Assembly (NCBI GenBank): GCA_947623455.1 | Contig: OX392529.1 | Location: forward strand, 1,488,001-1,552,000 | DNA: 64,000 bases | Direction of reading: 5' to 3' | Source: Mimachlamys varia | Lineage: Eukaryota > Mollusca > Bivalvia > Pectinida > Pectinidae | Part shown: positions 12,106-25,700 of the stretch, one piece after another | Numbering within the stretch: the stretch's first letter is position 1 | How the letters are laid out: each line of letters opens with the position of its first letter | Translations under genes and position numbers: made by a program | Notes under the pieces: model-generated | Databases searched by the model: none | Told to the model about the DNA's origin: nothing | The model's input: the letters and a program-made list of their open reading frames with translations, nothing else

Positions 12106-13599
12106 GTTGTAACGTAGCGTCGACCTTTATCATTAAAACCCATCGAGGCGTTAAATAATTGTTAAATATATCGAAAAAACGAAATTAACGTCGAGGGTAA
12201 CGTAATCAATGACGAAACGAAGATTTGTTTGTATAGCATGTCCACCTGGGGTCGGACAGTCGGACCAACCAGACCGAAAGTAATTAAGACATGACAGGTA
12301 CCCTCAGGTATACAGCTCGGACACCAGATATAAGTGTCTCTAATCCAGTACACTACATCAGTTTTACTACTCCCGGACAAAGGTACACACCCTCCAGTCC
12401 CGGGCACTCCGAAGTACACTGTAGTCCCAGATATATCCCGTGAGATCTCTAGACACGGATATAATCCAGGTAAACTCTCCATTCCTAGACACTACAGTCC
12501 AAGGACAGTCCTTCCTGGACACTCCTAAGAACTCTCCGGATATAGTCCAAGTGTACAGCCTCCAGACCCGGACACTGGTAAGTACTCGGTGACAGTTGTG
12601 TGGGTAAAGGAAAGACTTTCTGTATTGTTTCCCAGTGACTATGTCCAAACAGTCAGGCCTTTTTGGCAAAGAGACTAAATCCTGTTGTATTAACTATTTT
12701 AGTGTATTGTATGTCATACATTAGGGATCTCATTCGTTTCAACACTTTGGCCCAACGACAAAGTCCCCAGGTGTGGGGTAGAACCCCGGGGCCGATCGAA
12801 AGCATGAAACCATTAAAGAGTACTCTGTATGTTTCACACGTGATGTAAAACTCTATCCGACTCGAGTATCTCATTAATGAAGAGGAGACTGATCAGTATT
12901 TATACATGTAACCTTTTTTTATATTTCCAATTTTAATTTGATAGGCAACTCTATAATGAAAACTGAAAAATCAGATTTGGATCCAAAAGAAACTATTTTA
13001 TGCAAATATGCAAATGATGGTGAGAAACCTATGTAATTACATATATGTACATCTGTAAGTTTAATAAAAGATACAGTATGTCAAGAATGTATATATAACA
13101 ATGCAAGTAACAGCACTGCTTAGTTGGGGCATAGCTTGCTTACGAGTTTAACGCCGATACACACACCGAATTACATCGGTGTTTCGTCCGGCGTAAGGGA
13201 AGTTGCCTTCCCTCAGGGGAGGGGGGGGGGGGGAGGTGGAGGGGGGATGAAGTCGCTTATCTATTCCTATATTATGGTTATTTTTTTTAATTAATTTCAA
13301 AACGACTTCGGGTTCGAATGTTAATGTGAATATTAGGCATAGACGTATAAAGCCATGTGTTATATACGTCTCTGGCTGGGGAGGACCCAAGGTGGTCTAA
13401 GCCAAAAACAGAATAACTTATACAATTATCTACAGTTAAAGTGAGAGGGGGTTCAGAAATCCCGAAAATATTAATAGAGACGAATGCGTAAAAAGGTGAT
13501 GATGTGTGTTATTTGTTTTGCGTTGTAACCTGAAACAAACAGTGATAAGTGAGACTTTGTGTTGAGAGGGTACGATTCAGACGTTGTGTTTCAGTGACG
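12106..13599. other. upstream region of the CEMIP-like gene
   Basis: No ORF with a recognisable family. The 12300-12600 segment has many short CCGGACAC/CTCC words and may be a decayed minisatellite. A guanine-rich run lies at 13216-13247. The promoter and any 5' untranslated exon of the CEMIP-like gene should lie here or further left, but I cannot place a core promoter with confidence. Confidence 0.5.
13216..13247 (+). repeat. poly(G)-rich tract
   Basis: An almost uninterrupted run of G with single A or T interruptions, able in principle to form a G-quadruplex, about 350 bases upstream of the start codon. A matching C-rich run (13958-13986) lies in intron 1. Confidence 0.8.
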
Positions 13600-13734
13600 A
13601 TGGCGACGTTCGGAACTCTCTGGTACTTGGCCTTGGTGAGCTCCGTGTCTGTGACGTCAATAGTAGCCCAGTGTCCACACGATGACGGTAACTTAACTAG
13701 ATGGAGTGACCCCGGCACGTGGCCTACAAACAAG
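13600..13734 (+). CDS. CEMIP-like exon 1
   Basis: Starts at the first in-frame ATG (13600) and ends at AAG|GTATAA; 45 codons, phase 0. Encodes the signal peptide (hydrophobic LWYLALVSSVSV, then AQC) and the G8 opening motif WSDPGTWP. The frame is open upstream to about 13549 but has no earlier ATG. Confidence 0.88.
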
Positions 13735-16700
13735 GTATAAATAAAACCTTAATACAGTCAACACAACCCAATAGGTGTGTTCATTTCTCCTTTGTTTGTT
13801 TACTAATATCTGCTCATAACATTTCATTACCATTTCATTCAGAAATAAGTGTAGAGATATCCTTACAAGATTATTTACCATCTAATTATCGATTTTCTTG
13901 AATTGTTTTTTGTGTTCCGTGTAACTTGTAATCGGTAACACACAGTAGAACAATGTACCCCCCCTCCCCCCCCCCCCCCCCCCCCCTTCCAACACCTTGT
14001 TGGATCTCCTTTCCCTGTTTTTGATATTCTTTCATTATCAGGAAGTTTTAGGGACAGTTTTAAGGACAGTTTCAGCGTGTTCGTGTCGATTACATTAACA
14101 GCATATGACACCTGTTTATTAAGAATAGGATACTTTATATCTTTTGAAAGTCGGACATGTATGATATCGAGGTGTTTAACATAGCATATTTAAGGTATAT
14201 GCTTCCCCCCCAAGATCCAGTAAGCCGCCAATTATCAATAACATTAAATAGAAAGGACATCCTAATAAAGCATACATTGGTGTTGATAATCATCATCCTA
14301 TAAAAACATACCTTGGTGTTGATAATCATCATCCTATAAAAACATACCTGGTGTTGATAATCATCATCCTATAAAAACATACCTTGGTGTTGATAATCAT
14401 CATCCTATTAAAACATACCTTGGTGTTGATAATCATCATCCTATTAAAACATACCTTGGTGTTGATAATCATCATCCTATAAAAACATACCTGGTGTTGA
14501 TAATCATCATCCTATAAAAACATACCTTGGTGTTGATAATCATCATCCTATTAAAACATACCTTGGTGTTGATAATCATCATCCTAATAAAACATACCTT
14601 GGTGTTGATAATGATCATCCTAATAAAACATACCTGGTGTTGATAATGATCATCCTAATAAAACATACCTGGTGTTGATAATGATCATCCTAATAAAACA
14701 TACCTGGTGTTGATAATCATCATTCTAATAAAACATACCTTGGTGTTGATAATCATCATCCTAATAAAACATACCTTGGTGTTAATAATGATCATCCTAT
14801 TAAAACATACCTTGGTGTTGATAGTGATCATCCTAATAAAACATACCTTGGTGTTGATAATGATCATCCTAATAAAACATACCTTGGTGTTGATAATGAT
14901 CATCCTAATAAAACATACCTTGGTGTTGATAATCATCATCCTAATAAAACATACCTGGTGTTGATAATGATCATCCTAATAAAACATACCTTGGTGTTGA
15001 TAGTGATCATCCTAATAAAACATACCTTGGTGTTGATAGTGATCATCCTAATAAAACATACCTTGGTGTTGATAATGATCATCCTAATAAAACATACCTT
15101 GGTGTTGATAATCATCATCCTATTAAAACATACCTTGGTGTTGATAATCATCATCCTATTAAAACATACCTTGGTGTTGATAATCATCATCCTAATAAAA
15201 CATACCTTGGTGTTGATAATGATCATCCTATTAAAACATACCTGGTGTTGATAATCATCATCCTAATAAAACATACCTGGTGTTGATAGTGATCATCCTA
15301 ATAAAACATACCTGGTGTTGATAGTGATCATCCTAATAAAACATACCTGGTGTTGATAATCATCATCCTAATAAAACATACCTTGGTGTTGATAATCATC
15401 ATCCTAATAAAACATACCTGGTGTTGATAATGATCATCCTAATAAAACATACCTTGGTGTTGATAATGATCATCCTAATAAAACATACCTTGGTGTTGAT
15501 AATCATCATCCTAATAAAACATACCTGGTGTTGATAGTGATCATCCTAATAAAACATACCTTGGTGTTGATAATGATCATCCTAATAAAACATACCTTGG
15601 TGTTGATAATGATCATCCTAATAAAACATACCTTGGTGTTGATAATCATCATCCTAATAAAACATACCTTGGTGTTGATAGTGATCATCCTAATAAAACA
15701 TACCTTGGTGTTGATAATGATCATCCTAATAAAACATACCTGGTGTTGATAATGATCATCCTAATAAAACATACCTTGGTGTTGATAATCATCATCCTAA
15801 TAAAACATACCTTGGTGTTGATAATCATCATCCTAATCAAACATACCTTGGTGTTGATAGTGATCATCCTAATAAAACATACCTTGGTGTTGATAATGAT
15901 CATCCTAATAAAACATACCTTGGTGTTGATAATCATCATCCTAATCAAACATACCTGGTGTTGATAATGATCATCCTAATAAAACATACCTTGGTGTTGA
16001 TAATGATCATCCTAATAAAACATACCTGGTGTTGATAATGATCATCCTAATAAAATATACCTGGTGTTGATAATGATCATCCTAATAAAACATACCTTGG
16101 TGTTGATAATGATCATCCTAATAAAACATACCTGGTGTTGATAATGATCATCCTAATAAAACATACCTGGTGTTGATAATCATCATCCTAATAAAACATA
16201 CCTGGTGTTGATAATTATCATCCTAATAAAACATACCTTGGTGTTGATAATGATCATCCTAATAAAACATACCTTGGTGTTGATAATGATCATCCTAATA
16301 AAACATACCTGGTGTTGATAGTGATCATCCTAATAAAACATACCTTGGTGTTGATAATCATCATCCTAATAAAACATACCTGGTGTTGATAGTGATCATC
16401 CTAATAAAACATACCTTGGTGTTGATAATGATCATCCTAATAAAACATACCTTGGTGTTGATAATGATCATCCTAATAAAACATACCTGGTGTTGATAAT
16501 GATCATCCTAATAAAACATACCTGGTGTTGATAATGATCATCCTAATAAAACATACCTTGGTGTTGATAGTGATCATCCTAATAAAACATACCTGGTGTT
16601 GATAATGATCATCCTAATAAAACATACCTTGGTGTTGATAGTGATCATCCTAATAAAACATACCTTGGTGTTGATAATGATCATCCTAATAAAACATACC

Positions 16701-19700
16701 TTGGTGTTGATAATGATCATCCTAATAAAACATACCTTGGTGTTGATAATCATCATCCTAATCAAACATACCTTGGTGTTGATAATGATCATCCTAATAA
16801 AACATACCTGGTGTTGATAATGATCATCCTAATAAAACATACCTGGTGTTGATAGTGATCATCCTAATAAAACATACCTGGTGTTGATAATCATCATCCT
16901 AATAAAACATACCTTGGTGTTGATAATGATCATCCTAATAAAACATACCTTGGTGTTGATAATGATCATCCTAATAAAACATACCTGGTGTTGATAATGA
17001 TCATCCTAATAAAACATACCTTGGTGTTGATAATGATCATCCTAATAAAACATACCTTGGTGTTAATAATGATCATCCTATTAAAACATACCTGGTGTTG
17101 ATAATCATCATCCTAATAAAACATACCTGGTGTTGATAATGATCATCCTAATAAAACATACCTGGTGTTGATAATCATCATCCTAATAAAACATACCTGG
17201 TGTTGATAATGATCATCCTAATAAAACATACCTGGTGTTGATAGTGATCATCCTAATAAAACATACCTTGGTGTTGATAATGATCATCCTAATAAAACAT
17301 ACCTTGGTGTTGATAGTGATCATCCTAATAAAACATACCTTGGTGTTGATAATGATCATCCTAATAAAACATACCTTGGTGTTGATAATGATCATCCTAA
17401 TAAAACATACCTTGGTGTTGATAATCATCATCCTAATAAAACATACCTTGGTGTTGATAATCATCATCCTAATAAAACATACTTTGGTGTTGATAATGAT
17501 CATCCTAATAAAACATACCTTGGTGTTGATAGTGATCATCCTAATAAAACATACCTTGGTGTTGATAGTGATCATCCTAATAAAACATACCTTGGTGTTG
17601 ATAATGATCATCCTAATAAAACATACCTTGGTGTTGATAATGATCATCCTAATAAAACATACCTGGTGTTGATAATCATCATCCTAATAAAACATACCTT
17701 GGTGTTGATAATGATCATCCTAATAAAACATACCTGGTGTTGATAATCATCATCCTAATAAAACATACCTTGGTGTTGATAATCATCATCCTAATAAAAC
17801 ATACCTTGGTGTTGATAATGATCATCCTAATAAAACATACCTTGGTGTTGATAATCATCATCCTAATAAAACATACCTTGGTGTTGATAATGATCATCCT
17901 AATAAAACATACCTGGTGTTGATAATGATCATCCTAATAAAACATACCTGGTGTTAATAATCATCATCCTAATAAAACATACCTGGTGTTGATAATGATC
18001 ATCCTAATAAAACATACCTGGTGTTGATAATGATCATCCTAATAAAACATACCTGGTGTTGATAGTGATCATCCTAATAAAACATACCTGGTGTTGATAA
18101 TGATCATCCTAATAAAACATACCTTGGTGTTGATAGTGATCATCCTAATCAAACATACCTTGGTGTTGATAATCATCATCCTAATAAAACATACCTTGGT
18201 GTTGATAATCATCATCCTAATCAAACATACCTTGGTGTTGATAATGATCATCCTAATAAAACATACCTTGGTGTTGATAATGATCATCCTAATAAAACAT
18301 ACCTTGGTGTTGATAGTGATCATCCTAATAAAACATACCTTGGTGTTGATAATCATCATCCTAATAAAACATACCTTGGTGTTGATAATCATCATCCTAA
18401 TAAAACATACCTGGTGTTGATAGTGATCATCCTAATAAAACATACCTTGGTGTTGATAATCATCATCCTAATAAAACATACCTTGGTGTTGATAATCATC
18501 ATCCTAATAAAACATACCTGGTGTTGATAATCATCATCCTAATAAAACATACATTGGTGTTGATAATGATCATCCTAATAAAACATACCTTGGTGTTGAT
18601 AGTGATCATCCTAATAAAACATACCTTGGTGTTGATAATGATCATCCTAATAAAACATACCTTGGTGTTGATAATGATCATCCTAATAAAACATACCTTG
18701 GTGTTGATAATCATCATCCTAATAAAACATACATTGGTGTTGATAATGATCATCCTAATAAAACATACCTTGGTGTTGATAGTGATCATCCTAATAAAAC
18801 ATACCTTGGTGTTGATAATCATCATCCTAATAAAACATACCTTAGTGTTGATAGTGATCATCCTAATAAAACATACCTTGGTGTTGATAATCATCATCCT
18901 AATAAAACATACCTGGTGTTGATAATGATCATCCTAATAAAACATACCTGGTGTTGATAATGATCATCCTAATAAAACATACCTTGGTGTTGATAATCAT
19001 CATCCTAATAAAACATACCTTGGTGTTGAAAATGATCATCCTAATAAAACATACCTTGGTGTTGATAATGATCATCCTAATAAAACATACCTTGGTGTTG
19101 ATAATCATCATCCTAATAAAACATACCTTGGTGTTGATAATCATCATCCTAATAAAACATACCTGGTGTTGATAGTGATCATCCTAATAAAACATACCTT
19201 GGTGTTGATAGTGATCATCCTAATAAAACATACCTGGTGTTGATAGTGATCATCCTAATAAAACATACCTTGGTGTTGATAGTGATCATCCTAATAAAAC
19301 ATACCTTGGTGTTGATAATGATCATCCTAATAAAACATACCTGGTGTTGATAATGATCATCCTAATAAAACATACCTTGGTGTTGATAGTGATCATCCTA
19401 ATAAAACATACCTTGGTGTTGATAATCATCATCCTAATAAAACATACCTGGTGTTGATAATGATCATCCTAATAAAACATACCTTGATGTTGATAATGAT
19501 CATCCTAATAAAACATACCTTGGTGTTGATAGTGATCATCCTAATAAAACATACCTTGGTGTTGATAATGATCATCCTAATAAAACATACCTTGGTGTTG
19601 ATAATCATCATCCTAATAAAACATACCTTGGTGTTGATAGTGATCATCCTAATAAAACATACCTTGGTGTTGATAATGATCATCCTAATAAAACATACCT

Positions 19701-22700
19701 GGTGTTGATAATCATCATCCTAATAAAACATACCTTGGTGTTGATAGTGATCATCCTAATAAAACATACCTTGATGTTGATAATGATCATCCTAATAAAA
19801 CATACCTTGGTGTTGATAATCATCATCCTAATAAAACATACCTTGGTGTTGATAATGATCATCCTAATAAAACATACCTTGGTGTTGATAATCATCATCC
19901 TAATAAAACATACCTTGGTGTTGATAATGATCATCCTAATAAAACATACCTTGGTGTTGATAATGATCATCCTAATAAAACATACCTTGGTGTTGATAAT
20001 GATCATCCTAATAAAACATACCTTGGTGTTGATAATGATCATCCTAATAAAACATACCTTGGTGTTGATAATCATCATCCTAATAAAACATACATTGGTG
20101 TTGATAATGATCATCCTAATAAAACATACCTTGGTGTTGATAGTGATCATCCTAATAAAACATACCTTGGTGTTGATAATGATCATCCTAATAAAACATA
20201 CCTTGGTGTTGATAATCATCATCCTAATAAAACATACCTTGGTGTTGATAATGATCATCCTAATAAAACATACCTTGGTGTTGTTAGTGATCATCCTAAT
20301 AAAACATACCTTGGTGTTGATAATCATCATCCTAATAAAACATACCTTGGTGTTGATAGTGATCATCCTAATAAAACATACCTTGGTGTTGATAGTGATC
20401 ATCCTAATAAAACATACCTTGGTGTTGATAATCATCATCCTAATAAAACATACCTTAGTGTTGATAGTGATCATCCTAATAAAACATACCTTGGTGTTGA
20501 TAATCATCATCCTAATAAAACATACCTGGTGTTGATAATCATCATCCTAATAAAACATACCTTGGTGTTGATAGTGATCATCCTAATAAAACATACCTTG
20601 GTGTTGATAATGATCATCCTAATAAAACATACCTTGGTGTTGATAGTGATCATCCTAATAAAACATACCTTGGTGTTGATAGTGATCATCCTAATAAAAC
20701 ATACCTTGATGTTGATAATCATCATCCTAATAAAACATACCTTGGTGTTGATAATGATCATCCTAATAAAACATACCTTGGTGTTGATAATCATCATCCT
20801 AATAAAACATACCTTGGTGTTGATAGTGATCATCCTAATAAAACATACCTTGGTGTTGATAATGATCATCCTAATAAAACATACCTTGATGTTGCTAATG
20901 ATCATCCTAATAAAACATACCTGGTGTTGATAATCATCATCCTAATAAAACATACCTTGGTGTTGATAATGATCATCCTAATAAAACATACCTGGTGTTG
21001 ATAGTGATCATCCTAATAAAACATACCTTGGTGTTGATAATGATCATCCTAATAAAACATACCTTGGTGTTGATAATGATCATCCTAATAAAACATACCT
21101 TGATATTGATAATGATCATCCTAATAAAACATACCTTGGTGTTGATAATCATCATCCTAATAAAACATACCTGGTGTTGATAATGATCATCCTAATAAAA
21201 CATACCTTGGTGTTGATCATGATCATCCTAATAAAACATACCTGGTGTTGATAATCATCATCCTAAAAAAACATACCTTGGTGTTGATAGTGATCATCCT
21301 AATAAAACATACCTGGTGTTGATGATCATCATCCTAATAAAACATACCTTGGTGTTGATAGTGATCATCCTAATAAAACATACCTTGGTGTTGATAGTGA
21401 TCATCCTAATAAAACATACCTTGGTGTTGATAGTGATCATCCTAATAAAACATACCTTGGTGTTGATAATCATCATCCTAATAAAACATACCTTGGTGTT
21501 GATAATCATCATCCTAATCAAACATACCTTGGTGTTGATAATGATCATCCTAATAAAACATACCTTGGTGTTGATAATCATCATCCTAATAAAACATACC
21601 TTGGTGTTGATAATGATCATCCTAATAAAACATACCTGGTGTTGATAATCATCATCCTAATAAAACATACCTTGGTGTTGATAGTGATCATCCTAATAAA
21701 ACATACCTGGTGTTGATAATCATCATCCTAATAAAACATACCTTGGTGTTGATAGTGATCATCCTAATAAAACATACCTGGTGTTGATAATCATCATCCT
21801 AATAAAACATACCTTGGTGTTGATAATGATCATCCTAATAAAACATACCTTGGTGTTGATAGTGATCATCCTAATAAAACATACCTGGTGTTGATAATGA
21901 TCATCCTAATAAAACATACCTGGTGTTGATAATGATCATCCTAATAAAACATACCTGGTGTTGATAATCATCATCCTAATAAAACATACCTTGGTGTTGA
22001 TAATCATCATCCTAATAAAACATACCTTGGTGTTGATAGTGATCATCCTAATAAAACATACCTGGTGTTGATAATCATCATCCTAATAAAACATACCTTG
22101 GTGTTGATAATGATCATCCTAATAAAACATACCTTGGTGTTGATAATCATCATCCTAATAAAACATACCTTGGTGTTGATAATCATCATCCTAATAAAAC
22201 ATACCTTGGTGTTGATAATGATCATCCTAATAAAACATACCTTGGTGTTGATAGTGATCATCCTAATAAAACATACCTTGGTGTTGATAATGATCATCCT
22301 AATAAAACATACCTTGGTGTTGATAATGATCATCCTAATAAAACATACCTGGTGTTGATAATGATCATCCTAATAAAACATACCTTGGTGTTGATAATGA
22401 TCATCCTAATAAAACATACCTTGGTGTTGATAGTGATCATCCTAATAAAACATACCTTGGTGTTGATAATGGTCATCCTAATAAAACATACCTTGGTGTT
22501 GATAATCATCATCCTAATAAAACATACCTTGGTGTTGATAATCATCATCCTAATCAAACATACCTTGGTGTTGATAATGATCATCCTAATAAAACATACC
22601 TTGGTGTTGATAATGATCATCCTAATAAAACATACCTTGGTGTTGATAATCATCACCCTAATAAAACATACCTTGGTGTTGATAATGATCATCCTAATAA

Positions 22701-25700
22701 AACATACCTGGTGTTGATAATGATCATCCTAATAAAACATACCTGGTGTTGATAATGATCATCCTAATAAAACATATCTTGGTGTTGATAATGATCATCC
22801 TAATAAAACATACCTTGGTGTTGATAATGATCATCCTAATAAAACATACCTTGGTGTTGATAATCATCATCCTAATAAAACATACCTTGGTGTTGATAAT
22901 CATCATCCTAATAAAACATACCTTGGTGTTGATAATCATCATCCTAATAAAACATACCTTGGTGTTGATAATCATCATCCTAATAAAACATACCTTGGTG
23001 TTGATAGTGATCATCCTAATAAAACATACCTTGATGTTGATAATCATCATCCTAATAAAACATACCTTGGTGTTGATAATGATCATCCTAATAAAACATA
23101 CCTTGGTGTTGATAATCATCATCCTAATAAAACATACCTTGGTGTTGATAGTGATCATCCTAATCAAACATACCTTGGTGTTGATAATGATCATCCTAAT
23201 AAAACATACCTTGGTGTTGATAATGATCATCCTAATAAAACATACCTGGTGTTGATAGTGATCATCCTAATATAAACATACCTTGGTGTTGATAATGATC
23301 ATCCTAATAAAACATACCTTGGTGTTGATAATGATCATCCTAATAAAACATACCTGGTGTTGATAGTGATCATCCTAATAAAACATACCTTGGTGTTGAT
23401 AATGATCATCCTAATAAAACATACCTTGGTGTTGATAGTGATCATCCTAATAAAACATACCTGGTGTTGATAGTGATCATCCTAATAAAACATACCTGGT
23501 GTTGATAATCATCATCCTAATAAAACATACCTGGTGTTGATAATCATCATCCTAATAAAACATACCTTGGTGTTGATAGTGATCATCCTAATAAAACATA
23601 CCTTGGTGTTGATAGTGATCATCCTAATAAAACATACCTTGGTGTTGATAATCATCATCCTAATAAAACATACCTTGGTGTTGATAATCATCATCCTAAT
23701 CAAACATACCTTGGTGTTGATAATGATCATCCTAATAAAACATACCTTGGTGTTGATAGTGATCATCCTAATAAAACATACCTTGGTGTTGATAGTGATC
23801 ATCCTAATAAAACATACCTTGGTGTTGATAATCATCATCCTAATAAAACATACCTTGGTGTTGATAGTGATCATCCTAATAAAACATACCTTGGTGTTGA
23901 TAATCATCATCCTAATAAAACATACCTTGGTGTTGATAATCATCATCCTAATCAAACATACCTTGGTGTTGATAATGATCATCCTAATAAAACATACCTT
24001 GGTGTTGATAATCATCATCCTAATAAAACATACCTTGGTGTTGAAAATGATCATCCTAATAAAACATACCTTGGTGTTGATAATGATCATCCTAATCAAA
24101 CATACCTTGGTGTTGATAATCATCATCCTAATAAAACATACCTTGGTGTTGATAATGATCATCCTAATAAAACATACCTTGGTGTTGATAATGATCATCC
24201 TAATAAAACATACCTGGTGTTGATAATGATCATCCTAATAAAACATACCTTGGTGTTGATAATCATCATCCTAATAAAACATACCTGGTGTTGATAATGA
24301 TCATCCTAATAAAACATACCTGGTGTTGATAGTGATCATCTTAATAAAACATACCTTGGTGTTGATAATGATCATCCTAATAAAACATACCTGGTGTTGA
24401 TAAAGATCATCCTAATAAAACATACCTGGTGTTGATAATGATCATCCTAATAAAACATACCTTGGTGTTGATAATGATCATCCTAATAAAACATACCTTG
24501 GTGTTGATAGTGATCATCCTAATAAAACATACCTTGGTGTTGATAATGATCATCCTAATAAAACATACCTTGGTGTTGATAATCATCATCCTAATCAAAC
24601 ATACCTTGGTGTTGATAGTGATCATCCTAATAAAACATACCTTGGTGTTGATAATGATCATCCTAATAAAACATACCTTGGTGTTGATAATCATCATCCT
24701 AATCAAACATACCTGGTGTTGATAATGATCATCCTAATAAAACATACCTTGGTGTTGATAATGATCATCCTAATAAAACATACCTGGTGTTGATAATGAT
24801 CATCCTAATAAAACATACCTGGTGTTGATAATGATCATCCTAATAAAACATACCTGTGTTGATAATCATCATCCTAATAAAACATACCTTGGTGTTGATA
24901 GTGATCATCCTAATAAAACATACCTTGGTGTTGATAATCATCATCCTAATAAAACATACCTGGTGTTGATAATGATCATCCTAATAAAACATACCTTGGT
25001 GTTGATAATGATCATCCTAATAAAACATACCTTGGTGTTAATAGTGATCATCCTAATAAAACATACCTTGGTGTTGATAATGATCATCCTAATAAAACAT
25101 ACCTTGGTGTTGATAATGATCATCCTAATAAAACATACCTTGGTGTTGATAATGATCATCCTAATAAAACATACCTGGTGTTGATAATGATCATCCTAAT
25201 AAAACATACCTTGGTGTTGATAATCATCATCCTAATAAAACATACCTGGTGTTGATAATGATCATCCTAATAAAATATACCTGGTGTTGATAATGATCAT
25301 CCTAATAAAACATACCTTGGTGTTGATAATGATCATCCTAATAAAACATACCTGGTGTTGATAATGATCATCCTAATAAAACATACCTGGTGTTGATAAT
25401 CATCATCCTAATAAAACATACCTGGTGTTGATAATTATCATCCTAATAAAACATACCTTGGTGTTGATAATGATCATCCTAATAAAACATACCTTGGTGT
25501 TGATAATCATCATCCAAATAAAACATACCTTGGTGTTGATAATCATCATCCTAATCAAACATACCTTGGTGTTGATAATCATCATCCTAATAAAACATAC
25601 CTTGGTGTTGATAGTGATCATCCTGATAAAACATACCTGGTGTTGATAATGATCATCCTAATAAAACATACCTTGGTGTTGATAATCATCATCCTAATCA

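Noticed and set aside
11088..12158. Long frames on both strands with repeats such as TKYRPALDRPNTGQPWTDQ and LACIWSVQGWPVFGLSKAG
   Set aside because: Translations of the 26-bp minisatellite, open in nearly all frames; no unique flanking coding sequence or conserved start.
12162..12669. Overlapping minus-strand frames of 100-106 codons upstream of the gene
   Set aside because: No family motif, and the underlying DNA is made of short repeated CCGGACAC/CTCC words, so it is probably a decayed repeat.
13735..14256. Origin of the 16-kb array from the exon 1 donor (GTATAAATAAAACCTT resembles AATAAAACATACCTT)
   Set aside because: Similarity is short and AT-rich, and over 500 unrelated bases separate the donor from the array; not convincing.
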